Made by a program: the position numbers and the translations under genes
The notes under the pieces: model-generated
What the model was told of the DNA's origin: nothing
Seen by the model: the letters and a program-made list of their open reading frames with translations, nothing else
The model's database searches: none
NCBI GenBank assembly: GCA_934256695.1
Contig: CAKQPE010000005.1
Coordinates: 1 to 47,242 of the forward strand
Source of the DNA: an uncultured Eubacteriales bacterium
GTDB taxonomy: Bacteria > Bacillota > Clostridia > Lachnospirales > Anaerotignaceae
DNA length: 47,242 nt
Direction: 5' to 3'
Part shown: positions 24,907 to 33,544 of the stretch, piece after piece
Layout: the number at the start of each line of letters is the position of its first letter
How positions within the stretch are numbered: the first letter of the stretch is position 1

Positions 24907-26244
24907 ATGGACTTTTTGGAAAGGTGTTTTAAGCTGAAAGAAAACAATACCAATGTACGAACGGAAGTTTTTGCCGGCCTTACAACTTTTATGACTATGG
25001 CGTACATACTTATTGTAAACCCAAGTCTTCTCAGTGCTGCCGGTATGGATTACGGTTCCGTACTTACTGCAACGGCAATAGGCTCTGCAATAGGTACATT
25101 CTGTATGGCTGCTTTCTCGAATTATCCTTTTGCACTTGCACCGGGAATGGGGCTTAATGCATATTTTGCATTTACGGTAGTTTTGCAGATGGGATATTCC
25201 TGGGAAATGGCTCTCGCGGCAGTATTTGTTGAAGGTATTATATTTATTATACTTTCGCTTATAAACGTTAGAGAGGCAATATTCAATGCGATACCTAAGA
25301 ACATGAAATCAGCTGTAAGTGTCGGCATCGGTTTATTCATAGCATTCATAGGTATGCAGAATGCGGGAATTATAGTTAATAATGATTCAACACTTGTTAC
25401 ACTTGGAAATGTAAAAGAAATAAGCGTATTTCTTGCACTTTTGGGTACAATAATAACAGTTGTGCTTGTAGCGAAAAAAGTAAAGGGTGCTTTATTCTTC
25501 GGTATATTAATTACTTATGTTATAGGTATTATATGCCAGCTTGCAGGAATATATGTTGTTAATCCTGATGCCGGAATGTATTCCCTTATTCCTTCGGGAA
25601 TAATATCAACACCGCCTTCACTTGCACCTACATTTATGAAACTTGATTTTTCAAAGGTATTCTCATGGGATTTCTTTGTGGTTATGTTCTCGTTCCTTTT
25701 TGTAGACCTTTTTGATACACTGGGAACACTTATCGGTGTATCTACAAAAGCAGGCTACCTTGACAAGGACGGAAAACTTCCGAGAATTAAAGGAGCTCTT
25801 TTTGCAGATGCAATAGGAACAACTGCAGGTGCTGTACTTGGTACATCAACAGTAACAACATTTGTAGAAAGTGCATCAGGTGTAACGGAAGGCGGAAGAA
25901 CAGGTCTTACATCAACAATAGTAGGCATACTTTTCCTTATAGCACTTATTTTCTCACCTATCATAAGTGCAATACCTTCTTTTGCAACGGCACCTGCTTT
26001 AATAGTTGTTGGTTTATTTATGATTGAACAGGTAGTAAACATTGATTTTTCTGACTACACAGAAGGTTTCCCTGCGTTTATAACAATAATAATGATGGTT
26101 GTTGCATACAGCATTTCAACAGGACTTATGTTTGGAACAATCTCCTATGTGCTGATAAAGGCATTATCGGGAAAGGGAAAGGAGCTTAATCCTGTTATAG
26201 TAATAATAGCAATATTGTTTGTTATTAAATTTGTACTTGGATAA
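24907..26244 (+). CDS. NCS2-type adenine/guanine/hypoxanthine permease
   Basis: A protein of 445 residues with about 12-14 membrane segments of the AzgA/PbuG group of the NCS2 family. Signatures are EVFAGLTTFMTMAYILIVNP near the N-terminus, APGMGLNAYFAF, FSFLFVDLFDTLGTLIGV and TSTVTTFVESASGV. These proteins import purine bases with protons. Guanine/hypoxanthine versus adenine specificity cannot be told by eye. It has its own promoter and a terminator at 26257. Confidence 0.92.
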   Translation: MDFLERCFKLKENNTNVRTEVFAGLTTFMTMAYILIVNPSLLSAAGMDYGSVLTATAIGSAIGTFCMAAFSNYPFALAPGMGLNAYFAFTVVLQMGYSWEMALAAVFVEGIIFIILSLINVREAIFNAIPKNMKSAVSVGIGLFIAFIGMQNAGIIVNNDSTLVTLGNVKEISVFLALLGTIITVVLVAKKVKGALFFGILITYVIGIICQLAGIYVVNPDAGMYSLIPSGIISTPPSLAPTFMKLDFSKVFSWDFFVVMFSFLFVDLFDTLGTLIGVSTKAGYLDKDGKLPRIKGALFADAIGTTAGAVLGTSTVTTFVESASGVTEGGRTGLTSTIVGILFLIALIFSPIISAIPSFATAPALIVVGLFMIEQVVNIDFSDYTEGFPAFITIIMMVVAYSISTGLMFGTISYVLIKALSGKGKELNPVIVIIAILFVIKFVLG

Positions 26245-26256
26245 AATAAAAATATT

Positions 26257-26295
26257 AAATCCGTCTGTGTAATAAAATCCGCAGACGGATTTTTT
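26257..26295 (+). terminator. Terminator after the permease gene
   Basis: An 11-bp perfect stem (26257-26267/26282-26292) with a T-run. From here to 26551 the sequence is AT-rich, and I see no gene or clear structure. Confidence 0.85.
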
Positions 26296-26551
26296 AATAT
26301 ATATAATAAGGAAGAAACTCATACTTATTTATAAAATAAAGAGTACGTGAGTATATGGTTTTTAATATGGAAATAATTAAAGCTGCGGATACAAAACAAA
26401 TTTAAAAATGCCGAAAATAATATGCTGTTTTTGCTGTGTTACAAGCGTTAAACGGGTATGAATGGCAGTTTATTGTATATTAATTATAAAAAAGAGTAAT
26501 ATAAGAAGAAAGTTTTGGTTACAATTACATGAAAAAAAGATAAAAAAACAC

Positions 26552-26580
26552 TTGCAAAAATAATGAAGATACTGTATAAT
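26552..26580 (+). promoter_or_regulatory. Promoter of the S10-spc-alpha operon
   Basis: TTGCAA (26552-26557), a 17-base spacer and TATAAT (26575-26580). It is the only strong promoter seen upstream of the ribosomal cluster. Confidence 0.8.
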
Positions 26581-26586
26581 AATCAC

Positions 26587-26821
26587 TGTTGTGACATAGA
26601 GCGAAGAAATGGAGGTTGCCGTACTGCGGTACGGGTTTTCCACGGAGCGATGTCCAGTTCAAGAAACCGGGCGACAAGGTCACTGTACTGAATATTGGGA
26701 GATAAGGAGCTCAACAGCGAAAGAGAGTTTCTGTGTGCATTTTTGTGCACATCCGGATAAGTGTGCAGTCACCACTTGTCGTGCTGAAAGTAAAAGTACG
26801 AAAAGGAGGGGACTTTTTTTT
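26587..26821 (+). promoter_or_regulatory. Structured leader of rpsJ
   Basis: About 235 transcribed bases lie between the promoter and rpsJ, less AT-rich than the surrounding gaps. A perfect CCGTAC/GTACGG hairpin (26619-26624/26629-26634) and a GTGCA/TGCAC hairpin near 26734-26749 are visible. By analogy with other ribosomal operons it may bind an operon product (L4 in gamma-proteobacteria), but I do not recognise the fold. The rpsJ frame is open back to 26609, but the length and the AAAAGGAGGGG site show that translation starts at 26822. Confidence 0.55.
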
Positions 26822-27133
26822 ATGGCTAACCAGAAAATCAGAATCAGTCTTAAAGCTTACGATCATAAATTGATCGACCAGTCCGCAGTTCAGATAATTG
26901 AAACTGCTAAGAAAACAGGTGCTCAGATAAGTGGACCTATTCCACTTCCTACAAAGAAGGAAGTAGTAACAATCCTCAGAGCTGTTCACAAATACAAAGA
27001 TTCCAGAGAACAGTTCGAAATGAGAACACACAAAAGACTGATTGATATCCTTATGCCAACAGCGAAGACAGTTGATGCTTTATCAAGACTTGATCTTCCA
27101 GCAGGTGTAGATATCACATTAAAAATTATGTAA
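26822..27133 (+). CDS. rpsJ: 30S ribosomal protein S10
   Basis: A protein of 103 residues, the standard length, with MANQKIRISLKAYDH, SGPIPLPTKK and the C-terminal RLDLPAGVDITLK. S10 sits in the 30S head and, as NusE, partners NusB in antitermination. The ATG at 26822 follows AAAAGGAGGGG; the 71 extra codons open upstream do not resemble S10. It is the first gene of the S10-spc-alpha operon, with a 109-base gap before rplC. Confidence 0.97.
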   Translation: MANQKIRISLKAYDHKLIDQSAVQIIETAKKTGAQISGPIPLPTKKEVVTILRAVHKYKDSREQFEMRTHKRLIDILMPTAKTVDALSRLDLPAGVDITLKIM

Positions 27134-27242
27134 TTCAATCCAAGAACGGTTTATATATAAGGGAAACGTAAACGCAACTTATATTAAACTAGTATGATTA
27201 CCCAAAAGGGCAATCCGCTGTAGAAAACAGGAGGTGCAGGAA

Positions 27243-27872
27243 ATGAAAAAGGCTATTATGGCTAAGAAAATCGGAATGACTCAGGTTTTCAGTGAAACAG
27301 GCAATCTTATTCCTGTTACTGTTCTTGAAGCTGGTCCATGTGCAGTGGTTCAGAAAAAGACAGTTGAGAATGACGGTTATTCAGCAATTCAGGTTGGTTT
27401 TATCGATGAAAAAGAAAACAAGGTAACAAAACCTGAAAAAGGACATTTTGAAAAAGCAGGCGTTGCTGCTAAGAAATTCTTAAAAGAATTCAGATTAGAA
27501 GATGCAGAAAGCTATGAGCTTGGTGCAGAAATTAAAGCAGACATCTTCGCAGAAGGCGATAAAGTAGATGTAAGCGGCGTATCCAAAGGTAAAGGTTATC
27601 AGGGCGCTATCAAGAGACACGGTCAGCACAGAGGACCTGTTACTCACGGTTCCAAATCACACAGAGTTGTTGGTTCTATGAGTTCAGCTACTACACCTGG
27701 TAAGGTTAAAAAGAATAAGAACATGGCAGGCCATATGGGTGCTGAAAATGTTACAATTCAGAACCTTGAAGTAGTTCGTGCTGATGCAGAAAAGAATCTT
27801 ATCCTTATCAAAGGTGCTGTTCCAGGCCCTAAGGGTGCGGTTCTCGTAATCAAAGAAAGCGTTAAAGCTTGA
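27243..27872 (+). CDS. rplC: 50S ribosomal protein L3
   Basis: A protein of 209 residues. It has AIMAKKIGMTQVF at the N-terminus and the basic loop around RHGQHRGPVTHGSKSHR that reaches toward the peptidyl transferase centre. The ATG at 27243 is used because AGGAGGTG lies 6 bases upstream; a GTG at 27234 falls inside that site. L3 is one of the earliest proteins to bind 23S rRNA. It is followed by rplD after 28 bases. Confidence 0.97.
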   Translation: MKKAIMAKKIGMTQVFSETGNLIPVTVLEAGPCAVVQKKTVENDGYSAIQVGFIDEKENKVTKPEKGHFEKAGVAAKKFLKEFRLEDAESYELGAEIKADIFAEGDKVDVSGVSKGKGYQGAIKRHGQHRGPVTHGSKSHRVVGSMSSATTPGKVKKNKNMAGHMGAENVTIQNLEVVRADAEKNLILIKGAVPGPKGAVLVIKESVKA

Positions 27873-27900
27873 TTATACTTTACGAAAGGAGGACTTGGAT

Positions 27901-28521
27901 ATGGCAAACGTTAAAGTATACAACATGAGCGGAGCTGAGGTTGGTACAATCGACCTTAACGACGGTATATTTGGTATAGATGTAAGCGAGCATGCAATGC
28001 ATATGGCAGTTGTTCAGTATCTCGCAAACAGAAGACAGGGCACACAGAGTGCAAAAACACGTGCTGAAGTACGTGGAGGCGGCAGAAAACCTTGGAGACA
28101 GAAGGGAACTGGCCGTGCAAGACAGGGTTCAATCCGTTCACCACAGTGGACAGGCGGTGGCGTAGTATTCGCTCCAAAGCCAAGAGATTACTCATTCAAA
28201 CTTAACAAGAAGTTCAAGAGAGTTGCTCTTAAATCTGCTCTTACAACAAAGGCAGTTGAAAACAAGATCATCGTTCTTGATGAACTTACACTTGAAGCAG
28301 TTAAGACAAAGGAAATGGCAAAAGTTCTTACAAATATCAATGCAGGCAAAGCTCTCATTGTTATGGACGGTTCAAATACAAACGTAATCCTTTCTGCAAG
28401 AAACATTCCTGATGTTAAAACAGCTGCTGTAAACACAATCAATGTTTATGACATTCTTAAATACAACACACTTGTATTAACAAAGGATGCAGTTGCAAAA
28501 ATTGAGGAGGTGTACGCATAA
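27901..28521 (+). CDS. rplD: 50S ribosomal protein L4
   Basis: A protein of 206 residues. The internal loop that lines the exit tunnel is visible (RGGGRKPWRQKGTGRARQGS), followed by the globular part. In some bacteria L4 represses its own S10 operon by binding the leader; whether it does so here is untested. ATG 27901 follows GAAAGGAGG; a TTG six bases upstream is less well placed. Its stop overlaps the rplW start (TAATG). Confidence 0.97.
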   Translation: MANVKVYNMSGAEVGTIDLNDGIFGIDVSEHAMHMAVVQYLANRRQGTQSAKTRAEVRGGGRKPWRQKGTGRARQGSIRSPQWTGGGVVFAPKPRDYSFKLNKKFKRVALKSALTTKAVENKIIVLDELTLEAVKTKEMAKVLTNINAGKALIVMDGSNTNVILSARNIPDVKTAAVNTINVYDILKYNTLVLTKDAVAKIEEVYA

Positions 28522-28820
28522 TGGCAGATATTAAATATTATGACGTTATACTTAAACCGGTTATTACAGAAGCAAGTATGGCAGGTATCGAAAGCAAAAA
28601 ATACACTTTCTTAGTTCATCCGGATGCTACAAAAATTCAGATAAAAGAAGCCGTAGAAAAAATGTTTGAAGGCGCAAAAGTTGCTTCAGTTCACACAATG
28701 AACTATGACGGCAAAACAAAAAGAAGAGGCATGATTTACGGAAAGACAGCTAAAAAGAAAAAAGCTATCGTTCAGCTTACTGCTGAAAGCAAAGATATCG
28801 AAATTTTCCAGGGTATGTAA
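28521..28820 (+). CDS. rplW: 50S ribosomal protein L23
   Basis: A protein of 99 residues, beginning with YYDVILKPVITEASM and containing VHTMNYDGKTKRRG. L23 lies at the tunnel exit and is the docking site for trigger factor and the signal recognition particle. It is translationally coupled to rplD by a one-base overlap, with GAGGAGGTG inside the end of rplD as its ribosome-binding site. Confidence 0.97.
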   Translation: MADIKYYDVILKPVITEASMAGIESKKYTFLVHPDATKIQIKEAVEKMFEGAKVASVHTMNYDGKTKRRGMIYGKTAKKKKAIVQLTAESKDIEIFQGM

Positions 28821-28875
28821 TTAACACCCGTTACCGTATAAATAAACCCACGCATTTGTGAAAGGAGTGGAGAAG

Positions 28876-29703
28876 ATGGGCATTAAGAGATATAAGCCTT
28901 ATACACCTTCAAGAAGACACATGACAGTGTCAACATTCGAAGAAATTACAAAATCAACTCCTGAAAAATCCTTAGTTGTTCATATTAAGAAAAATTCAGG
29001 AAGAAATAACCAGGGTAAGCTTACAGTACGTCATAAAGGCGGCGGAGCTAAACTTAAATACAGAATCATAGATTTCAAGAGAAACAAAGACAATATTCCA
29101 GCTACAGTAAAAGCTATCGAATATGACCCAAACAGAACAGCAAACATTGCTCTCGTTGTTTATGCTGACGGCGTTAAGAGCTACATCTTAGCTCCAGTTG
29201 GTCTTAAAGTAGGCGACATAGTAATGAATGGTGAAAGTGCCGAAGTTCGTGTTGGCAATGCACTTCCAATGAGAAGTATCCCAGTTGGTTCAAATATCCA
29301 CAATATCGAAATGATGCCGGGCAGAGGCGGTCAGCTTGTTCGTTCAGCTGGTAACGTAGCTCAGCTTATGGCTAAAGAAGGAAAATATGCTACAGTAAAG
29401 CTTCCTTCAGGTGAAATGAGACTTCTTCCTATCGATTGCAGAGCAACTATCGGCCAGGTTGGAAACCTTGACAACGAGCTTGTTAAAATCGGTAAAGCTG
29501 GTAGAACACGTCACATGGGTATCAGACCTACAGTAAGAGGTTCTGTTATGAACCCTAACGACCATCCACACGGTGGTGGTGAAGGTAGAGCACCTATCGG
29601 TCGTCCATCACCTATGACACCTTGGGGTAAACCAGCTATGGGTTATAAGACAAGAAAGAAACATAAAGCTTCCAACAAATACATCATCCACGCAAGAGGC
29701 TGA
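28876..29703 (+). CDS. rplB: 50S ribosomal protein L2
   Basis: A protein of 275 residues. It has GIKRYKPYTPSRRHMTVS, the RNA-binding core, and the C-terminal region MNPNDHPHGGGEGRAPIGR with the conserved histidine near the peptidyl transferase centre. ATG 28876 follows AAAGGAGTGG; an in-frame GTG at 28858 is rejected for lack of a ribosome-binding site. A 44-base gap precedes rpsS. Confidence 0.97.
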   Translation: MGIKRYKPYTPSRRHMTVSTFEEITKSTPEKSLVVHIKKNSGRNNQGKLTVRHKGGGAKLKYRIIDFKRNKDNIPATVKAIEYDPNRTANIALVVYADGVKSYILAPVGLKVGDIVMNGESAEVRVGNALPMRSIPVGSNIHNIEMMPGRGGQLVRSAGNVAQLMAKEGKYATVKLPSGEMRLLPIDCRATIGQVGNLDNELVKIGKAGRTRHMGIRPTVRGSVMNPNDHPHGGGEGRAPIGRPSPMTPWGKPAMGYKTRKKHKASNKYIIHARG

Positions 29704-29747
29704 TAAATTGGCAGCATAATTGATTGATTGACAAGGAGGATTAACAC

Positions 29748-30032
29748 ATGAGTAGATCACTCAAAAAGGGACCTTTCGCTGATGAGCATCTTTTAAAGAA
29801 AATCGACGCTCTTAACGCAGCAGGTGAAAAAACTGTTGTTAAAACATGGTCTCGCCGTTCAACAATATTCCCTGATATGATTGGTCACACTATCGCAGTT
29901 CATGACGGAAGAAAACATGTACCTGTATATGTAACAGAAGACATGGTAGGTCATAAACTCGGTGAGTTTGCCTTAACAAGAACATATAGAGGACACGGAA
30001 AAGACGCAGAAAAGAAATCAAAAGTTAGATAA
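29748..30032 (+). CDS. rpsS: 30S ribosomal protein S19
   Basis: A protein of 94 residues. It begins SRSLKKGPFADEHLL and has TWSRRSTIFPDMIGHT and KLGEFALTRTYRGHGKD, the full family pattern. It sits in the 30S head near S13. CAAGGAGG lies before the ATG. Confidence 0.97.
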   Translation: MSRSLKKGPFADEHLLKKIDALNAAGEKTVVKTWSRRSTIFPDMIGHTIAVHDGRKHVPVYVTEDMVGHKLGEFALTRTYRGHGKDAEKKSKVR

Positions 30033-30058
30033 TTAGTTTTGGAAGGAGGTTTTGGGGC

Positions 30059-30448
30059 ATGGCAAAAGGACATAGAAGCCAAGTCAAGAAACAGAGAAAC
30101 ATTGATAGCAAAGATAAAAGACCACAGGCAACTGCTAAATATGTAGGCATACCTGCTTCTAAAGCTAAAATCGTTTTAGACCAGATTGTAGGTAAGGATG
30201 CAAGAACAGCAGCTGCATTACTTCAGTATAACCCAAGATTAGCAGCTACTATAATAGGTAAAGTATTAAAGTCAGCTATGGCTAATGCAGAAAACAATTT
30301 AGGTATGGACGTTAACAAATTATATGTTGAGGAAGTTATTGCAGGACAGGGTCCAACATTAAAACGTGTACGTCCAAGAGCACAGGGTAGAGCATATAAG
30401 ATACTTAAAAGATCATGCCATATATCCATCATCCTCAATGAGAGATAA
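30059..30448 (+). CDS. rplV: 50S ribosomal protein L22
   Basis: A protein of 129 residues, slightly longer than the usual 110-115 because of a basic N-terminal stretch (residues 2-20, KGHRSQVKKQRN...). The core AKYVGIPASKAKIVLDQIVG and the beta-hairpin tip region PTLKRVRPRAQGRAYKI, which reaches into the exit tunnel, are normal. The strong site GGAAGGAGG supports the ATG at 30059. Confidence 0.96.
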   Translation: MAKGHRSQVKKQRNIDSKDKRPQATAKYVGIPASKAKIVLDQIVGKDARTAAALLQYNPRLAATIIGKVLKSAMANAENNLGMDVNKLYVEEVIAGQGPTLKRVRPRAQGRAYKILKRSCHISIILNER

Positions 30449-30459
30449 GGAGGTTAACA

Positions 30460-31119
30460 ATGGGACAGAAAGTAAATCCGCATGGATTAAGAGTTGGTAT
30501 TATCAAAGATTGGGATACAAAATGGTATTCTGAAAAAGGATATGCTGACAACTTAGTAGAAGACTACAAAATCAGAAAATTCGTTAAATCAAAACTTTAC
30601 GCTTCAGGCGTTTCTAAAATATTAATCGAAAGAACAACAGACAAAATCAAGATTTCTGTTTACACAGCTAAGCCTGGTATCGTTATCGGTAAGAACGGTG
30701 CAGCTATCGAAGAACTCAAAAACGAGATTCAGAAGATGACATCTTTCAAAGTAAACGTAAACATTGAAGAAATCAAGAGACCAGAGCTTGACAGCCAGCT
30801 TGTAGCTGAAAATATTGCTCAGCAGCTTGAAAACCGTGTAACTTTCCGTCGTGCCATGAAACAGGCAATGGGCAGAACAATGAAGTTTGGTGCTAAGGGT
30901 ATCAAAACATCATGCTCAGGTCGTCTTGGCGGAGCTGATATGGCTCGTACAGAAAGCTACCATGATGGAACTATTCCTCTTCAGACACTTCGTGCTAACA
31001 TTGACTATGGTTTTGCAGAAGCAGACACAACATACGGAAAAGTTGGCGTAAAAGTATGGATCTATAAAGGAGAAGTTCTTCCTACAAAAGCAGCAAAAAA
31101 GGAAGGAGGCGCTGAGTAA
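30460..31119 (+). CDS. rpsC: 30S ribosomal protein S3
   Basis: A protein of 219 residues with GQKVNPHGLRVGII, a KH domain with the GKNG loop (KPGIVIGKNGAAIEE) and the C-terminal domain with GRLGGADMARTE. S3 contributes to the mRNA entry site and its helicase activity. It starts 11 bases after rplV and overlaps rplP by one base. Confidence 0.97.
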   Translation: MGQKVNPHGLRVGIIKDWDTKWYSEKGYADNLVEDYKIRKFVKSKLYASGVSKILIERTTDKIKISVYTAKPGIVIGKNGAAIEELKNEIQKMTSFKVNVNIEEIKRPELDSQLVAENIAQQLENRVTFRRAMKQAMGRTMKFGAKGIKTSCSGRLGGADMARTESYHDGTIPLQTLRANIDYGFAEADTTYGKVGVKVWIYKGEVLPTKAAKKEGGAE

Positions 31120-31565
31120 TGTTAATGCCAAAGAGAGTTAAAAGACGTAAACAGTTCAGAGGCAGACTTAAAGGCAAAGCTATGAGAGGCAATAAAATCA
31201 CATACGGTGATTTCGGTATCGTAGCAATGGAGCCAAGTTGGATTACATCAAACCAGATTGAAGCAGCCCGTATTGCGATGACAAGATTCATCAAGAGAGG
31301 CGGTAAAGTTTGGATTAAAATATTCCCAGATAAACCAATTACAGCAAAACCTGCTGAAACACGAATGGGTTCCGGTAAAGGTTCACCAGAATACTGGGTT
31401 GCAGTTGTTAAACCAGGCAGAGTAATGTTTGAGCTTGGCGGCGTTAGTGAGGAAATAGCAAGAGAGGCTCTTCGTCTCGCTACACACAAACTGCCAATCA
31501 AGTGTAAGATCGTTTCTCGTGCTGACCAGGAAGCGGAAATGGAAGGTGATGGCAGTGAAAACTAA
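31119..31565 (+). CDS. rplP: 50S ribosomal protein L16
   Basis: A protein of 148 residues beginning MLMPKRVKRRKQFRGR, as in the family, with GDFGIVAMEP, WIKIFPDKPIT and RMGSGKGSPEYWVAVVKPG. L16 helps organise the A site. The start overlaps the rpsC stop (TAATG), with AAGGAGG upstream. Its 3' end overlaps the rpmC start by 11 bases. Confidence 0.97.
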   Translation: MLMPKRVKRRKQFRGRLKGKAMRGNKITYGDFGIVAMEPSWITSNQIEAARIAMTRFIKRGGKVWIKIFPDKPITAKPAETRMGSGKGSPEYWVAVVKPGRVMFELGGVSEEIAREALRLATHKLPIKCKIVSRADQEAEMEGDGSEN

Positions 31566-31764
31566 GAATTACGTTCAGGGATTAAAAGAAAAAACTGTTG
31601 ACGAATTAAAGCAGGATCTCGTTGCCGCAAAAAAGGAATTATTTAATCTCAGATTCCAGAATGCGACAAACCAGCTTGACAACACAGCAAGAATAAACGA
31701 GGTTCGTAAAAATATAGCAAGAATTCAGACCGTTATTACACAGAACCAGAGAGCAGCTCAGTAA
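31555..31764 (+). CDS. rpmC: 50S ribosomal protein L29
   Basis: A protein of 69 residues: KTKNYVQGLKEKTVDELKQD, then the helical hairpin with ELFNLRFQNATNQLDN. The GTG at 31555 is preferred because GGAAGG lies 8 bases upstream, whereas the in-frame ATG at 31549 lies only 2 bases from it; the two differ by two residues. The overlap with rplP suggests coupled translation. L29 lies next to L23 at the tunnel exit. Confidence 0.93.
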   Translation: MKTKNYVQGLKEKTVDELKQDLVAAKKELFNLRFQNATNQLDNTARINEVRKNIARIQTVITQNQRAAQ

Positions 31765-31786
31765 TTGAATGAGAGGAGGAATACCG

Positions 31787-32044
31787 GTGGAAGAAAGAAA
31801 CCTTCGTAAAACAAGAGTTGGTTTGGTAGTAAGCGACAAGATGGATAAAACTATCGTTGTAGCTGTAGCAGACAGAGTAAAACATCCACTTTATGGTAAG
31901 ATTATAGATAGAACTTATAAGCTTAAAGCACACGACGAAAACAATGAGTGTCATGTAGGCGACCGTGTGAAGGTAATGGAAACAAGACCACTTTCTAAAG
32001 ATAAGAGATGGAGACTTGTTGAAATAATCGAAAAAGCTAAATAA
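31787..32044 (+). CDS. rpsQ: 30S ribosomal protein S17
   Basis: A protein of 85 residues with RKTRVGLVVSDKMDKTIVV, HPLYGK and GDRVKVMETRPLSKDKRWRL, an OB fold that binds 16S rRNA helices early in assembly. GTG 31787 is chosen because GAGAGGAGG lies about 8 bases upstream; the ATG at 31769 lies before that site. Confidence 0.95.
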   Translation: MEERNLRKTRVGLVVSDKMDKTIVVAVADRVKHPLYGKIIDRTYKLKAHDENNECHVGDRVKVMETRPLSKDKRWRLVEIIEKAK

Positions 32045-32069
32045 TTCTGTTGCGAGAGGAGGCAATATT

Positions 32070-32438
32070 ATGGTTCAGCAGGAAACCAGATTAAAAGTAG
32101 CAGATAATTCAGGCGCTAAAGAACTTCTCTGCATTAGAGTTTTAGGTGGCTCTACAAGAAGATACGCAGGCGTTGGAGATATAATAGTTTGCAGCGTTAA
32201 AGAAGCAACACCAGGCGGCGTTGTTAAAAAAGGTGACGTTGTAAAAGCAGTAGTAGTTAGAACAGTTAAGCCAATCGGAAGAGCTGATGGTTCATATATC
32301 AGATTTGATGAAAACGCTGCCGTTATCATCAAAGATGACAAGAACCCAAGAGGCACCCGTATATTTGGACCAGTTGCAAGAGAACTCAGAGAAAAACAGT
32401 TCATGAAGATTCTTTCTCTTGCACCTGAAGTATTATAA
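32070..32438 (+). CDS. rplN: 50S ribosomal protein L14
   Basis: A protein of 122 residues, the standard length: MVQQETRLKVADNSGAKELL, RYAGVGDIIVCSVKEA and GTRIFGPVARELR. It is at the subunit interface and forms bridges with 16S rRNA. GAGAGGAGG precedes the ATG. It is the first gene of the classical spc group. Confidence 0.97.
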   Translation: MVQQETRLKVADNSGAKELLCIRVLGGSTRRYAGVGDIIVCSVKEATPGGVVKKGDVVKAVVVRTVKPIGRADGSYIRFDENAAVIIKDDKNPRGTRIFGPVARELREKQFMKILSLAPEVL

Positions 32439-32452
32439 GGGAGGTACATCAG

Positions 32453-32764
32453 ATGGCAAGCACAAAGCTTAAAACTGGCGATAAGGTAGTAGTTATAGCC
32501 GGAAAAGATAAAGGCAAAGAAGGAAAAATCCTTAAAATAGACAGAAAAAAAGGCAGAGTAGTAGTTGAAGGTGTTAACATGGTATCAAAACACCAGAAAC
32601 CAAACGCTGCTAACCAGCAGGGCGGAATCATTAAGAAAGAAGGATTCATCGACGCATCAAACGTTATGTATCTTCTTAATGGCAAAGCTACAAGAATCGG
32701 TGCTAAAATCGAAAATGGCAAGAAAGTAAGAATAGCTAAGTCAACAGGCGAAGCTATTGACTGA
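32453..32764 (+). CDS. rplX: 50S ribosomal protein L24
   Basis: A protein of 103 residues with a KOW motif at the N-terminus (LKTGDKVVVIAGKDKGKEGK) and VEGVNMVSKHQKP. L24 starts large-subunit assembly. GGGAGG precedes the ATG, 14 bases after rplN. Confidence 0.97.
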   Translation: MASTKLKTGDKVVVIAGKDKGKEGKILKIDRKKGRVVVEGVNMVSKHQKPNAANQQGGIIKKEGFIDASNVMYLLNGKATRIGAKIENGKKVRIAKSTGEAID

Positions 32765-32784
32765 TTTGGAAAGGAGGTACTTAC

Positions 32785-33324
32785 GTGAGCAGATTAAAAG
32801 AATTCTACGATAAAGAAGTAGTAGAAGGAATGACTAAAAAGTTTAACTATGAAAATATAATGGCTGTACCAAAGCTTTCAAAAATAGTTATCAACATGGG
32901 CGTTGGCGAGGCTAAGGACAACGCTAAGGTACTTGACGGTGCTGTTAAAGACCTTACAATAATCGCAGGTCAGAAACCTGTTGTAACAAAGGCTAAAAAG
33001 TCAGTTGCTGCATTCAAACTCCGTGAGGGTATGCCTATCGGCTGCAAAGTAACACTCAGAGGCGAAAGAATGTATGAATTTGCAGATAGATTAATCAATA
33101 TCGCACTTCCACGTGTACGTGACTTCAGAGGTGTTAAGGCTAACAGCTTTGACGGCAGAGGAAACTACACAATGGGTATTAAGGAACAGCTTATTTTCCC
33201 TGAAATCGAATACGATAAGGTTGACAAGATCAGAGGCATGGATATTATTTTTGTAACAACTGCAAACACAGATGAAGAAGGCAGAGAGTTACTTAGATTA
33301 TTCGGTATGCCATTCGAAAAATAA
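32785..33324 (+). CDS. rplE: 50S ribosomal protein L5
   Basis: A protein of 179 residues starting at GTG with AAAGGAGG upstream. Family features are NIMAVPKLSKIVINMGVGEA, GQKPVVTKAKKSVAAFKLRE and the C-terminal GMDIIFVTTANTDEEG. L5 binds 5S rRNA and touches the P-site tRNA. Confidence 0.97.
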   Translation: MSRLKEFYDKEVVEGMTKKFNYENIMAVPKLSKIVINMGVGEAKDNAKVLDGAVKDLTIIAGQKPVVTKAKKSVAAFKLREGMPIGCKVTLRGERMYEFADRLINIALPRVRDFRGVKANSFDGRGNYTMGIKEQLIFPEIEYDKVDKIRGMDIIFVTTANTDEEGRELLRLFGMPFEK

Positions 33325-33337
33325 GGAGGAAAATATA

Positions 33338-33523
33338 ATGGCTAAAACTTCAATGAAAATTAAGCAGGAAAGAAAACCAAAGTTTTCCACCAGAGCTTAT
33401 ACACGTTGCAGAATTTGTGGTAGACCACACTCTGTACTTAAAAAATTTGGAATCTGCCGTATTTGCTTCCGTGAGTTAGCTTACAAAGGTCAGATACCAG
33501 GAGTTAAGAAAGCAAGCTGGTAA
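33338..33523 (+). CDS. rpsZ: 30S ribosomal protein S14 type Z (zinc-binding)
   Basis: A protein of 61 residues, the short zinc form. Two CxxC pairs (CRICGR and CRICFR) bind zinc. The frame is open further upstream into rplE, but AAGGAGGAAA and homologue length place the start at 33338. No zinc-free paralogue is in the window. It sits in the 30S head next to S3, S10 and S19. Confidence 0.96.
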   Translation: MAKTSMKIKQERKPKFSTRAYTRCRICGRPHSVLKKFGICRICFRELAYKGQIPGVKKASW

Positions 33524-33544
33524 TAGGAAAGGAGGATTTTCACA

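Noticed and set aside
26635..26715. Small upstream peptide ending GDKVTVLNIG in the rpsJ leader
   Set aside because: It has no start codon with a usable ribosome-binding site in that frame; the resemblance to a KOW-like phrase is probably chance.
26609..26821. 71-codon N-terminal extension of rpsJ
   Set aside because: S10 has a fixed length of about 103 residues, and the AAAAGGAGGGG site points to 26822. The upstream frame is part of the leader.
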